Notes: a model not told the origin generated them from the letters alone. Positions 14,801-26,567 are shown, numbered from the stretch's first letter. The stretch is DNA of 64,000 nt from Mycteria americana (GCF_035582795.1 NC_134366.1:29187661-29251660); one strand, 5' to 3'. Numbers and translations are program-made.

Positions 14801-15404
14801 CCCAATCCTCAAATAATTTCCCCACAAATTCCTCTGTCTTTCCAGTAAAAATTCTAAGGATAAATGTCACTGTAAATGCCAAAAAATTCTACTGAAGTCA
14901 AGTAACTAAATTTAAGCTACTTTAATTCATACCAGTATTATTAAATATAGTCTACAGACAACAACTTTCAAATTAGGGTCTTGATGGGATTGTTTTAGCA
15001 TCTTAATTAATTTTGTATACAAAATTTTCCACATTCAATTTCAAACTAAAAATTAGGCTCCTTATCATTTATCTTAAAAGAGATATGCATGTCAATGAAA
15101 ATCACAGATCAAACTGGAGTCCATGACCAAGTAAATGTCACCACAGTATTTTCCAGGCCTGATAATCAAAATAAATCACATTTCATAAATGCATATATAA
15201 GTTGTCAATTACTAGCTAATTATCCTGAAATATGTGGAGACATACAACATCGTCAATCAGAAATTTTAAGAAAATGGCTTTACCTTCATCTTTTTGCCCA
15301 AGAGAATAAGAATTCTTTCCTTTCTTTCTGTTTTGCCCATATACTATCTGGTTTGTTGTCACAGCCAGAAGTAAAAAGCAAAAGAAAAAATGTTTTTTCC
15401 ACAT
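2759..15404 (-). CDS. COL28A1: Collagen alpha-1(XXVIII) chain, 5' part (10 coding exons; gene continues off the left edge)
   Basis: Extracellular collagen with von Willebrand A (vWA) domains. Coding exons in transcript order are 15404-15284, 14720-14161, 13482-13462, 12827-12771, 11618-11565, 11038-10997, 10295-10269, 9146-9102, 6465-6421 and 2812-2759. They total 1026 bp (342 codons) with phases that close throughout. Residues 1 to about 23 are a hydrophobic signal peptide. Residues about 43-227 are a vWA domain with an intact MIDAS: DSSES at 53-57, Thr130 in GHGTYS and Asp160 in MTDG. Residues 228-234 form a linker. The Cys-containing start of the triple helix (CGCEKG) begins near 240, followed by Gly-X-Y repeats. 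One short interruption (GDAQKG) lies in the sixth exon; such interruptions are normal for this family. The second vWA and the Kunitz domain known from the family would lie beyond the window. Identity rests on the vWA-then-interrupted-collagen order and on synteny with MIOS. Confidence 0.95.
2813..6420 (-). other. COL28A1: COL28A1 intron
   Basis: 3.6-kb AT-rich intron with no additional exon seen. It contains the TACTAT-type low-complexity tract at 4226-4566. Confidence 0.65.
4226..4566. repeat. TACTAT/GTACTATT low-complexity tract
   Basis: About 340 bp built almost wholly from overlapping permutations of tact, atta, gtac and gagtata. Several local palindromes such as tactagtagta sit inside it. 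It lies in a COL28A1 intron. Confidence 0.9.
6421..6465 (-). CDS. COL28A1: COL28A1 collagen exon (45 bp)
   Basis: Five triplets (GLEGPFGPRGPRGPQ); acceptor tttcctcag, donor gtaagg. Confidence 0.94.
6466..9101 (-). other. COL28A1: COL28A1 intron
   Basis: 2.6-kb intron; AT-rich, no collagen-type exon or recognisable transposable element found by eye. The smaller introns 9147-10268, 10296-10996, 11039-11564, 11619-12770, 12828-13461, 13483-14160 and 14721-15283 likewise show nothing notable. Confidence 0.6.
9102..9146 (-). CDS. COL28A1: COL28A1 collagen exon with a cysteine (45 bp)
   Basis: Five triplets (GERGECGSPGIKGER); acceptor ttataaag, donor gtaagt. A Cys inside the triple helix is unusual and may allow a local inter-chain disulfide. 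Confidence 0.93.
10269..10295 (-). CDS. COL28A1: COL28A1 collagen exon (27 bp)
   Basis: Three Gly-X-Y triplets (GAPGYKGDK) between a gaatag acceptor and a gtaaga donor; phase 0 at both ends. Confidence 0.9.
10997..11038 (-). CDS. COL28A1: COL28A1 collagen exon with one triplet imperfection (42 bp)
   Basis: Encodes GDAQKGDHGEKGEE. The second triplet lacks its Gly (GDA-QK-GDH), giving a 42-bp rather than 45-bp exon; a short helix interruption. Acceptor ccaatag, donor gtagga. Confidence 0.92.
11565..11618 (-). CDS. COL28A1: COL28A1 collagen exon (54 bp)
   Basis: Six uninterrupted Gly-X-Y triplets (GSAGSRGEKGEPGPKGNK). Acceptor tttattttag, donor gtaaag. 54 bp is the classic fibril-type collagen exon size. 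Confidence 0.95.
12771..12827 (-). CDS. COL28A1: COL28A1 exon opening the collagenous domain
   Basis: 57 bp, acceptor cttgtag, donor gtaagt. It encodes CMWKNCGCEKGVKGDKGDS: three cysteines followed by the first Gly-X-Y triplets, the non-collagenous to collagenous junction. Confidence 0.93.
13462..13482 (-). CDS. COL28A1: COL28A1 7-codon linker micro-exon
   Basis: 21-bp exon reading EALLQKQ between a ttttcag acceptor and a gtaggg donor, phase 0 on both sides. It joins the vWA domain to the start of the collagenous region. Being so short, it is easily missed by automatic annotation. Confidence 0.8.
14161..14720 (-). CDS. COL28A1: COL28A1 exon encoding the N-terminal vWA domain
   Basis: 560-bp exon, acceptor ttccattacag at its 5' side, donor gtaagt at 14160-14155. 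It encodes residues 41-227, nearly the whole vWA domain in one exon. MIDAS residues are DxSxS, Thr in the GHGT loop, and Asp in the MTDG strand. No frameshifts or internal stops. Confidence 0.96.
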
Positions 15405-15440
15405 AGTGACTTTGATCCCAAATTAGACAATGTTTCCTTC
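15284..15440 (-). CDS. COL28A1: COL28A1 exon with start codon and signal peptide
   Basis: ATG at 15404-15402; coding 121 bp to the donor (AAG|gtaaag) at 15283-15282. It encodes residues 1-41: Lys-Lys, then a Phe/Leu-rich hydrophobic core (signal peptide), then a basic stretch. The last base shares a Gly codon with the vWA exon. A good acceptor (ttttaacag) ends at 15441, so 15405-15440 is read as 5' UTR and at least one upstream non-coding exon is expected. Confidence 0.85.
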
Positions 15441-16337
15441 CTGTTAAAAGTAATAAACCACCCGTGAATACTTCATTAATAGATGCAAATAAATAAACAC
15501 AGATACTTTACACACAGAATACACATTTGTGGGAAGCACAATTCTAGAGACAACATATAAAAAACAATTCTAAAAAGTCACTGGGTAGGCAATTTAAGCA
15601 TAGCAGCCAGTACAATCCCAACTGTAGCTCACATCTAAATTAGAACACGGTTGATTAGAGAAGAAATATGGGTAGAACAAACACCTTTTCTTTCTTAAAA
15701 AAAGCCAGTGCTATCTTTAGCTTTCATTTGAACATCTAACAAAGAAGGGTAAAAGAAACTGTTACTAATGCATATTGCTATTAACATACTTTGCTATTAA
15801 ACTAATTATATTAAATTAGCAGAAATATTATAGAAAACAGAGAATGTAGTTTGTTTCTAGAATTCCCTAACTGTTAGGAATAAACAAAGATCTGGGTGTT
15901 TTGGGATGCAGATATAGTACCTAGGTCTGGAGCATCAGTATGAACAACTTATTCTTCTAAGAAACAATGCCTTAATAATGAGATTCAATACATGAATATA
16001 TTATTAACGTTACATGGCTGTAACAGAATGTGTGCAATATTTTCCATAAAGACAATATTCTATTATAATCACAATATACACTAATAAAATGAACGTTACA
16101 ACATTTAAGTCAGTGATTCAACATATTTCTAGAGAAAACTGAACTCCATTAAAACTGACTCACAAAAAATGCCTGTAATTTACAATAATTCATTTGAAAT
16201 ACCATTAATAACAAAGACTATATATTAAATTTAAATATCCTTCCTAAATCCTCTTTTCAAGTCCATCAAGCAGTACATATACAGAAACCATAAGTGCAGT
16301 CCTCTAAAAACAGAAAGGAAATAACTAAGTCTCTTAC

Positions 16338-16390
16338 CTTCAAAGGCATTCAAAAAGGAAATTGTGGATTGAATAAGCTGTCAGTGTAGA
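16338..16390 (-). other. COL28A1: Candidate non-coding first exon of COL28A1
   Basis: The minus strand shows TTTGAAG|gtaagaga, a near-perfect donor at 16337-16336, about 0.9 kb upstream of the acceptor preceding the start-codon exon. The upstream limit is unknown and the end given is arbitrary. Inferred from splice motifs only. Confidence 0.3.
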
Positions 16391-19300
16391 AAGTATGTCC
16401 AGCAGGTCATACTGGAAAATATGTTTTGCTTACAAAAATAAAGCAATCTGTAAATAAATAGCCTATCCACTTGTAAATGACTCTACCTTGCATCTAGATC
16501 CTTTATGGTCCATTATTGCTGTTTAGTTGGCCAAAATTTAAATGAAGATAGTCAGGCACTTAGCCAGGGCTGAGTGGAAGACCAAGCTGTTTTATTAAAG
16601 GGACAGTGTCAGTCTGCAAGCATGAGTGTTTTCCCATTTTAAATAACTGAACTTTTACATTTAAAAACTCACTTCTAGACAATCTGCATCTATACCCATC
16701 ACTTTGCCAGCCATGGCTCTTCAGCTTGTCCACGTTAATGTTGCAGCACTGCCTAGATCAGAGATGTGAGATTACTACATTATCATTTGTAGGCTAGAAC
16801 TGAATTCTGACCCAATGGTTTGTGAGTCTGCCAGGACCATGAGCATGTCTCAAAGGTGGTAATTGCATTAGCAATTACAGTAATAAAAGACAACTTAAAA
16901 AAAAAAAGTCTTCCTGAGCTGTTTTCCTCAGAAATTCTTTCTGCTCTTTAAATCCTCTGAGGGGTCAGACACAGACAGGATATCTAAAAGGGGGCTGTCA
17001 TTTAGGTAGCTCTCAGCATGCTGCATGCAAATTATACTTGCTCTACCTAATGGCAGGCTTCAGAGTAGAATTGCATTGTCACAGTGTTAAGTAAAAAATC
17101 GGGGTGAGAGAAAGTATGCCAATGATAAGTCTCAAGGAATCATGACATGCCTTGAGGGAGTTTTGTGCAGATGCCCGGCAGAAGGTCAGTGCCGAGACTC
17201 TGGACAGGCATTGCCCACCAGGCAAGACATCCCTCTGCGCCTTGGTGGCAGGACAGAATGGAGAGCTCCTTTGCATGGTGATGCAGAAGGGAGCACCTCG
17301 GCTTCATCGCTGGGATGAATCGTGTCCCTGGACTGCTGTGTGATTAAGCATTGTAATGTTTCAGTTATAGATTAAAAAAAATTATGAATAATTTGGGCAT
17401 TTCAAAAACATGTCATAAAAAGATGGTTTTGACTGAAGCAGATTTTTCGGTAGAGGTCCAATCTTTCATCAAAAACATAGGATTGAAAATGTATAAACAG
17501 TTGTTTATTAACAATCCAACTGTACTGAATAGCTTTAAAAAAAATCTGCCTAAATGCCATGTAAGTTGCACCCTTTAACTTTTCTCAAGACAGATTTTCT
17601 AGACTTGAGATCACCTTGGCAGCTTATGTCTGGGACACTACTTTTAAACGTATACACCAAAACCAGACTCAGTATCTCATTCTATAGGACAGTAATGTTG
17701 TCTGTTCATTGCTTTTTTGTGTTTCTAAACCCAAAGACTGTGTGTGCTTTTTTTGCTCCAGCACCTGATGGAAGTTTCATGGTGAAATGAATACCTCTCA
17801 TTACCCAGAAGACACTTTCAGCATGGCAAGTAGTGGGCAAAGCTTAGGAATTGTTGTCTTACCAAAAAAATATGAAAGTTGAGGCTCTGCATTCTCTGTA
17901 AGTAATTTCTGCCTTTTTAGCTTTGTAGGAAGAGTGCATCTTAAAGATGAAACGGAAAAGGCATAGAATACAGAATTTCTCAGCTTTGATTTTGATATTG
18001 CAGATTTAATCAGGTTATTTAGTAGAAATACAGTGAATACCATGCTTATCAATTGCCATTGATATATCTTTCTTGAAGGCATTCAGCTTTCCAAAAAATG
18101 CTAAAGCACATCTGTTCACTCTGTGTCAAGCATAGATCTTTCATAGATCTTCAAAGGGCAAGCATGCCCTTTAGAAAGCTGTTAGAGCACAACATGGTAG
18201 AATCCAAATACTTGCTCTCAGAGAATTCCCGGTCTCCTGATCAAGAAATTTCATTAACAAGGCTGATGATTTGCTATGATCCAGATTTTATTATAGGGAA
18301 AATAGAGAAACAGAAAAACGAATTACTATAAATCGAAAGATTAACAGTAATGTTGTTTCATATGTTAAGTTAAAAATGCAAAATGGAAAATTAAAGCCAT
18401 TTAGTGATTCTCTAAGCCTAAGGCAACAAGAAGGGCTTCTATAAGTACACAAGTAGCAAACACTGGCCTTCTGTCATTATAAATCCACTGAACTATGCCT
18501 GCAGCAGTCTATCTACTACACCCATATAAAACCAAATCTGTTAAAATTAATAGGGTATATTTTCCCTACAGCAGACTAAACAAGATGGGGAAAACTTATT
18601 TTCCCTCCTGCAGAATCCTGAGAGCCTCTTTTCTAACCTAAGTGAATTTCATGCGGTCAGCCTTTGAGTTCTTTGACTACTTTCTACTGGATTTAAAACA
18701 GAGACACTAAGTTTGTGCACCTTTAATAAGAAACAGGAGCCGTGTAGCAAATGCAGCACTTGGTGGCATCTACCACCACCACCCCGACACACGCACATGG
18801 CAAAGAGAAGTCTGCCCTTACTTGAGTTTCCTCCACCAGCTGCTCAGTCCAGATGAACTCACGAAGTTGGCAATCAGAGCCCAAGGCTGCAAACCAGACA
18901 CATCATTTGCTAACTCTTACCAGAACAGAGGGAAAAGACGAGGGTGGCTGGTAGGGGTGGTAGGAGCAGTGAGGACAGGGAAGGGGAATGAAGACAAGAA
19001 ACTTAAGTAGTGTGCGAAGGGAGCAGAAGTACTGCAAGAGGACTCCAAGCACTGGAGGAGTACCTGGGTGCATTGCAATAAATAGAACCACTAAGAAATC
19101 TGAAGTTACTGTTGTATGGCTGGGAGTGTAGGGGATGTAGGACCCAAAGAAAACCAGTGTTAGTTTCATTGTTTATCAAACAACTTGCTGTACTGGAAGG
19201 CACATTTCATAAATCTGGATACAAATGTTATATTCTTCTTGAAGGAAGTTAAAACAGTTATGAGCAGGGAGGCAAAGAAGCAATCCACTAAGAGTACATT

Positions 19301-19670
19301 CTAAAATTCAGATTACCTTCAAATTCTGCAGTATGAAAAACTACAAGGAAGAAGAACGAATTACTTAAAATTCACTAATCAAATCCTCATTTTTTATTTT
19401 TGGTACAGTTACAGACCCTAATAGCGATGTAGTTGAATGTCTTATAGGATACAGTTTCTCCTAAATTGGACAGTTATCGCAATGTTTGATCTCCCTGGCC
19501 ACAGACACTGAAGCAAGTGGTGTTTCACAAACCATTGCCATTATAATATGGTGTAGATAATCACACTTTCCTGTCTCTTTTCAGTTCCCTTGTACAAAAC
19601 TGTACAGAAACCATGCCTGCTTTGCTTTTCATTTGGTGTTTAAACAACAGCAATGGAATATGCTAACTAG

Positions 19671-19722
19671 GAGCTTTTAAGTAAGCAGAGTACATTGAGC
19701 TTTTAAGCAAGCAGAGTACATT
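19671..19722. repeat. 26-bp tandem duplication
   Basis: Two adjacent 26-bp units, 19671-19696 and 19697-19722, each starting gagcttttaag and ending gcagagtacatt, differing at one base. Confidence 0.9.
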
Positions 19723-22549
19723 TCCTGATTTCATTAGAATTTTGGTGAAGGGGAAAGAATAGGGGGAAAAAGAATAGGGCATGACTGACCAGTGAGCATA
19801 AAAAAGTCTCTGCCTTCATTCAGGTTAGTAGAAGCACCCTTCATCTAGCCTGGGAGCAAGGTCTCCTCTATTGCTAGACCAAACACTTCCTTAAGTACCC
19901 ACTTTCTGCTTCTCCAAGGGTAGATCCCTTTTTAAAATACATTCAGCTAGAAATCACACCTTTGCAAACACCCTTAATCTATTCATGTGTGCTGTGAGCC
20001 ACAAGTATGACAGCATGTAACTTTAACTTATTTAAAGGGTGAGACAACACATGCTAAGTAACTCGGTGAGGTCTTCACTCTTAGCAAAGATGGAGATAAT
20101 GCTAATCTGGTTGCATGGGAGAGCTGTACATCTGCCAAATGATTGTACATAGTACCATTCCTACACAGAATTGTCAATCTGTGTATGCTCTGTTAACATG
20201 AAATGTACTAGAGGAACATGCTGCTACCAGAAAAAAATCATACATGCCACCACCGCTCACACTCTTTTCCCAGTGCAACCAGGCAAGGATTAGCAGTCCC
20301 AGCAGCTGCAGCCTGCTCCTGATAGGCCTCCTTCCGAGAAACCTCTAGCTCATCTCCTGTCAGATGACAGATGAGCATGTGTCACCTCCATTGAGGTTAA
20401 TTGTTTTCATTAAATAAATCTTGCCTTCATTACACAAACTGAGACTGAAGAGTTTCAATGGAATACAATCTTTTACACTAAATATCTGTTAGTGCTATAT
20501 ATAAATAATTACTGGCAACATCCAGCATCTGTTTGATCAGACACAATGGTGATGATTAAACATTTCATTAGTAAGACATTAGTCACATGGATCACTCATA
20601 CTGTTTACATACTTATTCTTAGCCTTATGCATGCTTAGATCAAGACTTCTAAACAGCCTATCCATCCAGAAACAGACAGTCAGCTATGGAAGAATGTTTT
20701 TTCCAGCAGTCATGAAGGTTTATCTGCACTATGCGCCAAAACAGAATTGAGTGAACAGAATACTGAACATCCACCATTCAGATAGCAATGGAGTCAAGTT
20801 TGGTTGTCTGGCTAGAAAATCTGTAGATCTGTTACATGTTGTGTGCAATTGGTCTCTGGAAACACCCTAAGCTCTTCTTCACTAGTTACTGTGCTTTGGA
20901 AGTACAATAAGGATCTTGACAGTTCTGTTACAGGATTGTAGATTTACAAATCAGAGCTTTATTTTTTCACTAGTCTTGCCAGTATATAGTTTCATAGCTT
21001 TATATTCACTTAGAAATCAAATCTGATGGAAGTAATGCCTCCAGATTTACAGCATTGTTTTTAACACTACTCCTACTTCTTGCTAAGCTGTTTAGTACAG
21101 CAGTGTTTCAATGGCCACTCTGAACCACATGCTCTGAACCAGATGCTCAGTACATCTAGCTCCCAGGACTATTGAATCTGTCTAAATGCACTCATTACAT
21201 GACCATACTAAAGCTCTGGTCTGCAATACAAAGTTTTATCTGTAAAACTCATCTTACGTTGCTATTGAGTTTCGAGTTAAAAAGCCTTTAGTTCCTGCAT
21301 TCATGCTAAGCCACCTCTTCTGTTGGAAAAAATCTCGCATCAGCTTTCTTTCCTGGTACAATACCCACCCTTCTTGAAATACTTCCTACTATTCTTGTTA
21401 CTGCAACTCAAAAATGGTAAAGAAGACATAAAAAGAAACAGAGAGAACTGAAAAAGCTAAGAGAGAGCTTCTGTATGAAGACAGACAAAGTAAATTATGA
21501 TTCTGCAGCTTGGAAAGCCACAACAGAATGCGAATATGATAGAGATCTAGAGATAAAACTACGAAAGAAGGTGGCTATTCTATAGTACATGAATGTAGTA
21601 TGTCAAAGGGCTTACACTGTGGATCAGTTTGGTTGATTATATTAACCAAAACTGACTGCCCTAAATTTACTTTTTTTTCCCCAGTATGCTATTCACTCAG
21701 TAAGAATGACAATAGTTACTATAAACAATGGTAGATTTTTTTCCAGTTAGGAGACATAGCTAATGGATGCAATTTTAAGTAAATATTTTAAACAGCTTTT
21801 AAAAAACCATTGTTGCTAATACTAGATATATCTTAATTTGGTACCATTGTTATTCATACACTATGTAAGTAAAGCCATGATTATATGCCTTTTAAAAATC
21901 AGATTGCAACAAATGTATCAAAAGGATCATTTAGTTGCTGAATTCAATTTATGTAAGCTATAAAGACATTTATGCTACCTAAATCCTGCCCTCTGGTGTA
22001 TCTACATGATAATGCATAATGACAGTATTTCATACTGGGTGACTCATTCAGCATTTAATCAGGACACAGCTAGTAAATGAGGCTACTTTCTGGGCAAAAC
22101 ATTTGTCCCCTTGTAATAGAAGGTGGAAGCTAAAGACTAAGATATTAAAAGACTAAGATACAATACTTCAAGGAGGCAGGCTATCTCCTGGAAGAACTGG
22201 GTTTAATCCTTAGATCCTATCTGATCCTGAGAAACTAAAATACTCATTTCACAAATTCCTCTCTTTTAGACACCCAGACTGGGAGCGCCAGTACCTGACA
22301 CATGGATCTTCTGAGCACTACAGTCAATGAAAGCTGAAAGTAACCAGTGAATGTGTCAGCAAGGCAGTACTATCTGCTGAAGTTCCGGGTTGTCAGAGAA
22401 TTCAAATGACAGTTGTCTTGTGTCACGGAGGAACACATGTAATACTGGCCTTAGAAGTGTTCCGCATTAGTCTTAAGGTAAATTATTACTTACAATTGTA
22501 AGGAAACAGAGCAAGGATTAAAACAGTAACCATTCCAAAACAGACTAAC

Positions 22550-22618
22550 TTTGCTTCCTGGCAGTCTGGTTCCTGAAATTCCACAATCCCTTTTTGGACC
22601 AGGCTCACCTTGTTGTCC
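22550..22618 (-). pseudogene. Decayed collagen-type exon (fossil D)
   Basis: The minus strand reads 23 codons without a stop: GQQGEPGPKRDCGISGTR then LPGSK. This is a Gly-X-Y exon with one Gly-to-Arg change and one lost residue. A donor-like gttagt follows in frame at 22549-22544. The acceptor side is destroyed: a 16-base T run (minus strand) sits where cag should be. It resembles COL28A1-style exons (GEPGPK, CGIS), but it lies 7 kb upstream of the COL28A1 start codon, so it cannot be a normal coding exon of that transcript. Confidence 0.7.
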
Positions 22619-23143
22619 CAAAAAAAAAAAAAAAACCCACCCCAAAAAACCAAAACAACCAAAAATTTGAATTTAGAACAATTTTTGTAAAATATTTGAC
22701 TTCACTGACAGCTTAAAGCAAAGATGCTCAAAGTTTTTATGTGTGGCAATCACATCATCTGTTGTGTAGCTACTTTGTGGCTACAAAAAATTATCCGTTT
22801 GAAAAAGTGCTTTGGTCAGGCTCAGCAATAAGGAACCTTGTTAGAATACAGCATATTTCATCTTCAAATCCTTTAAATAACCGTTGGTAAAGCCTCTAAA
22901 CTTCAATTTATTTTTGTAAGCACCTAGTGACCAAGGTTGCTTATCATAATGTATGATATAGTTCAAGAGGAGTTCTCTCTGTAACAGTCAGACACTGATA
23001 GGGATCCAAACTGAAGAGTTACCTTTTCTTTCATGAGTTTCTCTAGAAGAACAGGAGCTTTAAATGTATAAAAAGGCTTGTCCTCAGTCACATATATCCC
23101 TTGCTCTGTCCTTTTAAAATCATGCTTTTTGTTCACAGGTTAC

Positions 23144-23213
23144 CTTTGGACCTTGAACACCCAAACCTTGGAATCCCTTTGGTCCAGGTATTCCTTTCAG
23201 GACCCTGGATACC
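23144..23213 (-). pseudogene. Frameshifted collagen-type exon (fossil C)
   Basis: 70-bp exon-like unit with a clean acceptor (ctttttag) and a donor (gtaacc). The first codons read GIQGPE; after a one-base shift the rest reads GIPGPKGFQ, GL, GVQGPK. The frameshift and the missing third residue of one triplet argue for decay, unless the shift is a sequencing error. Confidence 0.7.
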
Positions 23214-23547
23214 CTAAAAAGATAAGGTAGGAGATTAATTTCAAAACTTTCATAGATTAGTTTTTCAATTAATAAAATGAAGTAATTACCTTCAAAAGGA
23301 AATAAATGTGCCTGTGAAAGTCTTGCTGTCTTTATTTCAATTCCTCGTGCTCACATTTCTATGCATCTCAGTGAATACAAGGACAGCAACAACAACTGAT
23401 ACTAATGGAACAAGTGAAGTTGAGAGGTTCTTTTATTCTTATGCAACCCTATGCAGTGGCATAGGATGCTCTGCCATCTAAAAACAGTCACCTTCCTTAC
23501 TCAAAAGGCTTATTATTTTGAAGGCCTCAGTTAATAAATGCCCAAGG

Positions 23548-23601
23548 TGAAAGACCTAGCAGGCCAACTGGACCTACTGGACCCTCAGAACCTTCTTCAC
23601 C
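23548..23601 (-). pseudogene. Collagen-type exon lacking a donor (fossil B)
   Basis: After a strong acceptor (atatattttcag) the minus strand reads six perfect triplets, GEEGSEGPVGPVGLLGLS, then PWAFIN and a stop. No splice donor follows at the expected place. Same strand and collinear spacing with fossils C and D (335 and 525 bp apart). Confidence 0.7.
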
Positions 23602-26567
23602 CTGAAAATATATGACATTTTAATACAGTAACTTGCATTAGGATTTTATTATGAAATCGTACAAAATTAAGTGATAATCACAACATATATAAAGAATGAA
23701 AGTATGATCTGTACAAATGAAAGAATTTTCAGTAGAAATACTAAAACCTAGGGGAAATAGTCTTGCAATCTGTACCTACAACTTTTGCAATCATACTGTT
23801 GAATCCGTATAATTTGGCATATTTTTAAAAGGACATACATTCTACATAGACTGAGAGAAGTTTGAACCCCAGCTTCAAGCTCCATATGTAATTAATACTT
23901 TCTCTCACTTAAAATCAGATAAACCAGTACTATCGGGTATGCATCATGGCATGGAGGACTACAACAGCACATCTGAAACAGTCTGCTAGGCTCCATCAAA
24001 CAACAGCTTTTGCAAGTTTAAGTAATCATAATCCAAAACAGAAGTAATGTGAATGACAGCAATGTCAGACTACTTTTTTTTTTTTTCTGTAAAGGAAGAA
24101 CAGCAGTAGACTTACATAACTTAATTTGAAATTGCCACGTCTTTAAAAGTCAGTGTTTACATTGCGTTGCAACATGCAAAACTCCAGCAGTATTTAGGTG
24201 TTCTGTTTGCGTATTCCTGAAAGGATTTGGCTAATTTGGCTAGTCCCCCTTGGCCAGACATGACACAAATACAATAAGTCTCAGAGTTGGACATAAACTA
24301 AAAGAAAAGCCAGCGTTCCAGGAATCAAATATGGAAAAGCATAACAAAGTCATAGGGAAAAAACTATTTCCAATTAATATATCAAACCCCATTAACTAAC
24401 CTTGGTATACCTTGATCTCTTATCAATCTTAAGAGATCTTTACAGAACAAAAGAAGCTCAAAATGGAGCTTCCACTGCACAAAGTCCCTACATGATTAAA
24501 AATTCTTAAAAGAACTCATAGGCTTGTACATAGAGCAAACTTGGAATATTCTGCAGTCAGAGTTACAAAAAATGTAAATTTAGACCTCATCCATGAGGAG
24601 AAATTGCTGAAAATAGTTTGAGACACAACTGCATGAAAGCAATTCTCACATATGGTATTAGAATTAAGCAGATCTTACAAAGAATATAAAAGGCATTGAT
24701 CAGAAGCGTAAGCAATGTCTGAGAGGCCAGAAAATTTATGATTAAAATGAGACTTGCCAAAAGTCAAGCTTAATTAAATCCTTAATGATTTATATTTTTG
24801 TTATGTGTAAGTTTATTTAGCCATATCAATCACAAGGAACAGGGAAATATAAAAAGCAGTTATTATACAATGGTGATGAAGAGATTAATAACCATCTAAG
24901 TAGAACCTCAAAACTAAACAAATATTCTGCATTATTTATAAATAAAAATGCTGCTATTGGACAAAGGCGCAAATGTAGAGATAGCTACAGGAAAACTAAA
25001 AGTGGAAAATCACAGTGTGGAAAACATAAGCAAAGATCCAAGAGTTTAAAAGGCTCAGAAGCTTTTGATAAATATGCAGCGTCACTAACCAAATACTGTT
25101 CCAGCATTTATTTTGAGGTCAACATAGGAAATATAATTTCTGAGTATGGTAGAATGATCAGTTATAAAACGTGTATGTCCCAACAGTTCATGTGATCTAG
25201 TAACTGTGACACAGTGGTCTCCGAGAAGGCGAAGTTCTTTTGCATTCTTAAACACCAAATAGCTCTTGTGTTTCCATTAAACTTGCTTGGTACCTGTCAT
25301 TAGAGTAACAGCATTTACTGGTTCAAAATACAATTTTTCATTTTTAAATTTCTCTCAATCTTTCTTGTACCAGAAACACAGGAAACAACTCTTCTGTAGT
25401 TTGTGCATATGTTAGTAGTGTATTTGGACCATTATTGGGACTCAAGAAATGAGTAAGATGACAGATATTTAAGCTGCTGATTCACTAGTACCTAAAGAAC
25501 TTCCTATTAAAATCAAAGTTAGGTTATGTGATTATTGCAAGTACTAACTAAACTCATGTCCCATACTTTCCTATGGAAAAATGTCAGGAACACACAAACT
25601 GAAGTTCATCTTTGTTATAAAAAGAACCAGCACGTGATTATTGGAAACAGATGTGAAAAAGTCACTATGTCCCACTTAAACAGTAGCAGAGGAAGTGGAA
25701 TGATGAAAAATTAAACAGATAAGCATGAAAATACAGACTGCCAATTTTGCCTTTGATATATGATAGACTACTCTATTTGAATAACTCTTAATTTTTCCAC
25801 ACATTTTGGCCTAATTTATTTATCAAAACAATTGTTGAGTTCCTAAAGATTACTATTCTTAAAGAAAAAAACGCTGGTTTTATGCAGAAAAATGCTTTTA
25901 AAATGGAAGGAATATTAGAATGAAATCTAAGCCAACTAATTGTTGTACCACTAGACCACATTTGTGGCTTAAATTAATAAACCTTGTGAATATATAACAC
26001 ATGAAATGTAGTTTCTTGGATAATACAAATGGAAAAAGCCAGTCCATCCACATGTTTTTAAACTAAAGGCACTGAATACAGGGAGATTATTGGAAGGATA
26101 GAAGAACAATGGTTTATCATATGTTTTCTTTTAAAAGTTTTGCAAAGCTATAAAAACATTGGAAAGACCATCAAAAATTATTTACTGTAATTCAAAAGAG
26201 AAAGTAGGAAAATATTTAATAAGGAAGCCAAAGACTATGCGTTCCCTTTGTTTTCTGAGAAAAGAAAGAAATATGAGGCAGCTAAAATAAGGAACTAAGA
26301 TCCTGACTCTAACAGTGCCAAAGAAACCATTAAAAATCTGAAGAAGGAATTTATTCAGAGAGAACCTGAAATTGTCCAATTGGTACTTCAGCTTATAATT
26401 TCTATTTCAGACAATTTTAAAGAGAGTTAATAACAAATAAAGGAGAAAAGGTAAAAGCACACATCTCCATAGCTTGCAGAAAAGCAGGTTCTGAAATCCT
26501 AATCACATAGGACCAAAGAAGTATCTTTTTTCAGGTAATTTATAAATAGGAAGAGAACTTTATTACT

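Larger units (their letters stand above)
15441..22549. other. Intergenic region upstream of COL28A1
   Basis: About 7 kb of AT-rich DNA. It holds the candidate COL28A1 5' UTR exon near 16,338 and a 26-bp tandem duplication at 19,671-19,722. Several short plus-strand frames at 17,384-18,330 look like broken coding sequence but were not recognised. The remainder is featureless to the eye. Confidence 0.5.

Noticed and set aside
24220-24262. Gly-rich minus-strand stretch (GQGGLAK) as another collagen fossil
   Set aside because: Only one or two Gly in register and no splice signals.
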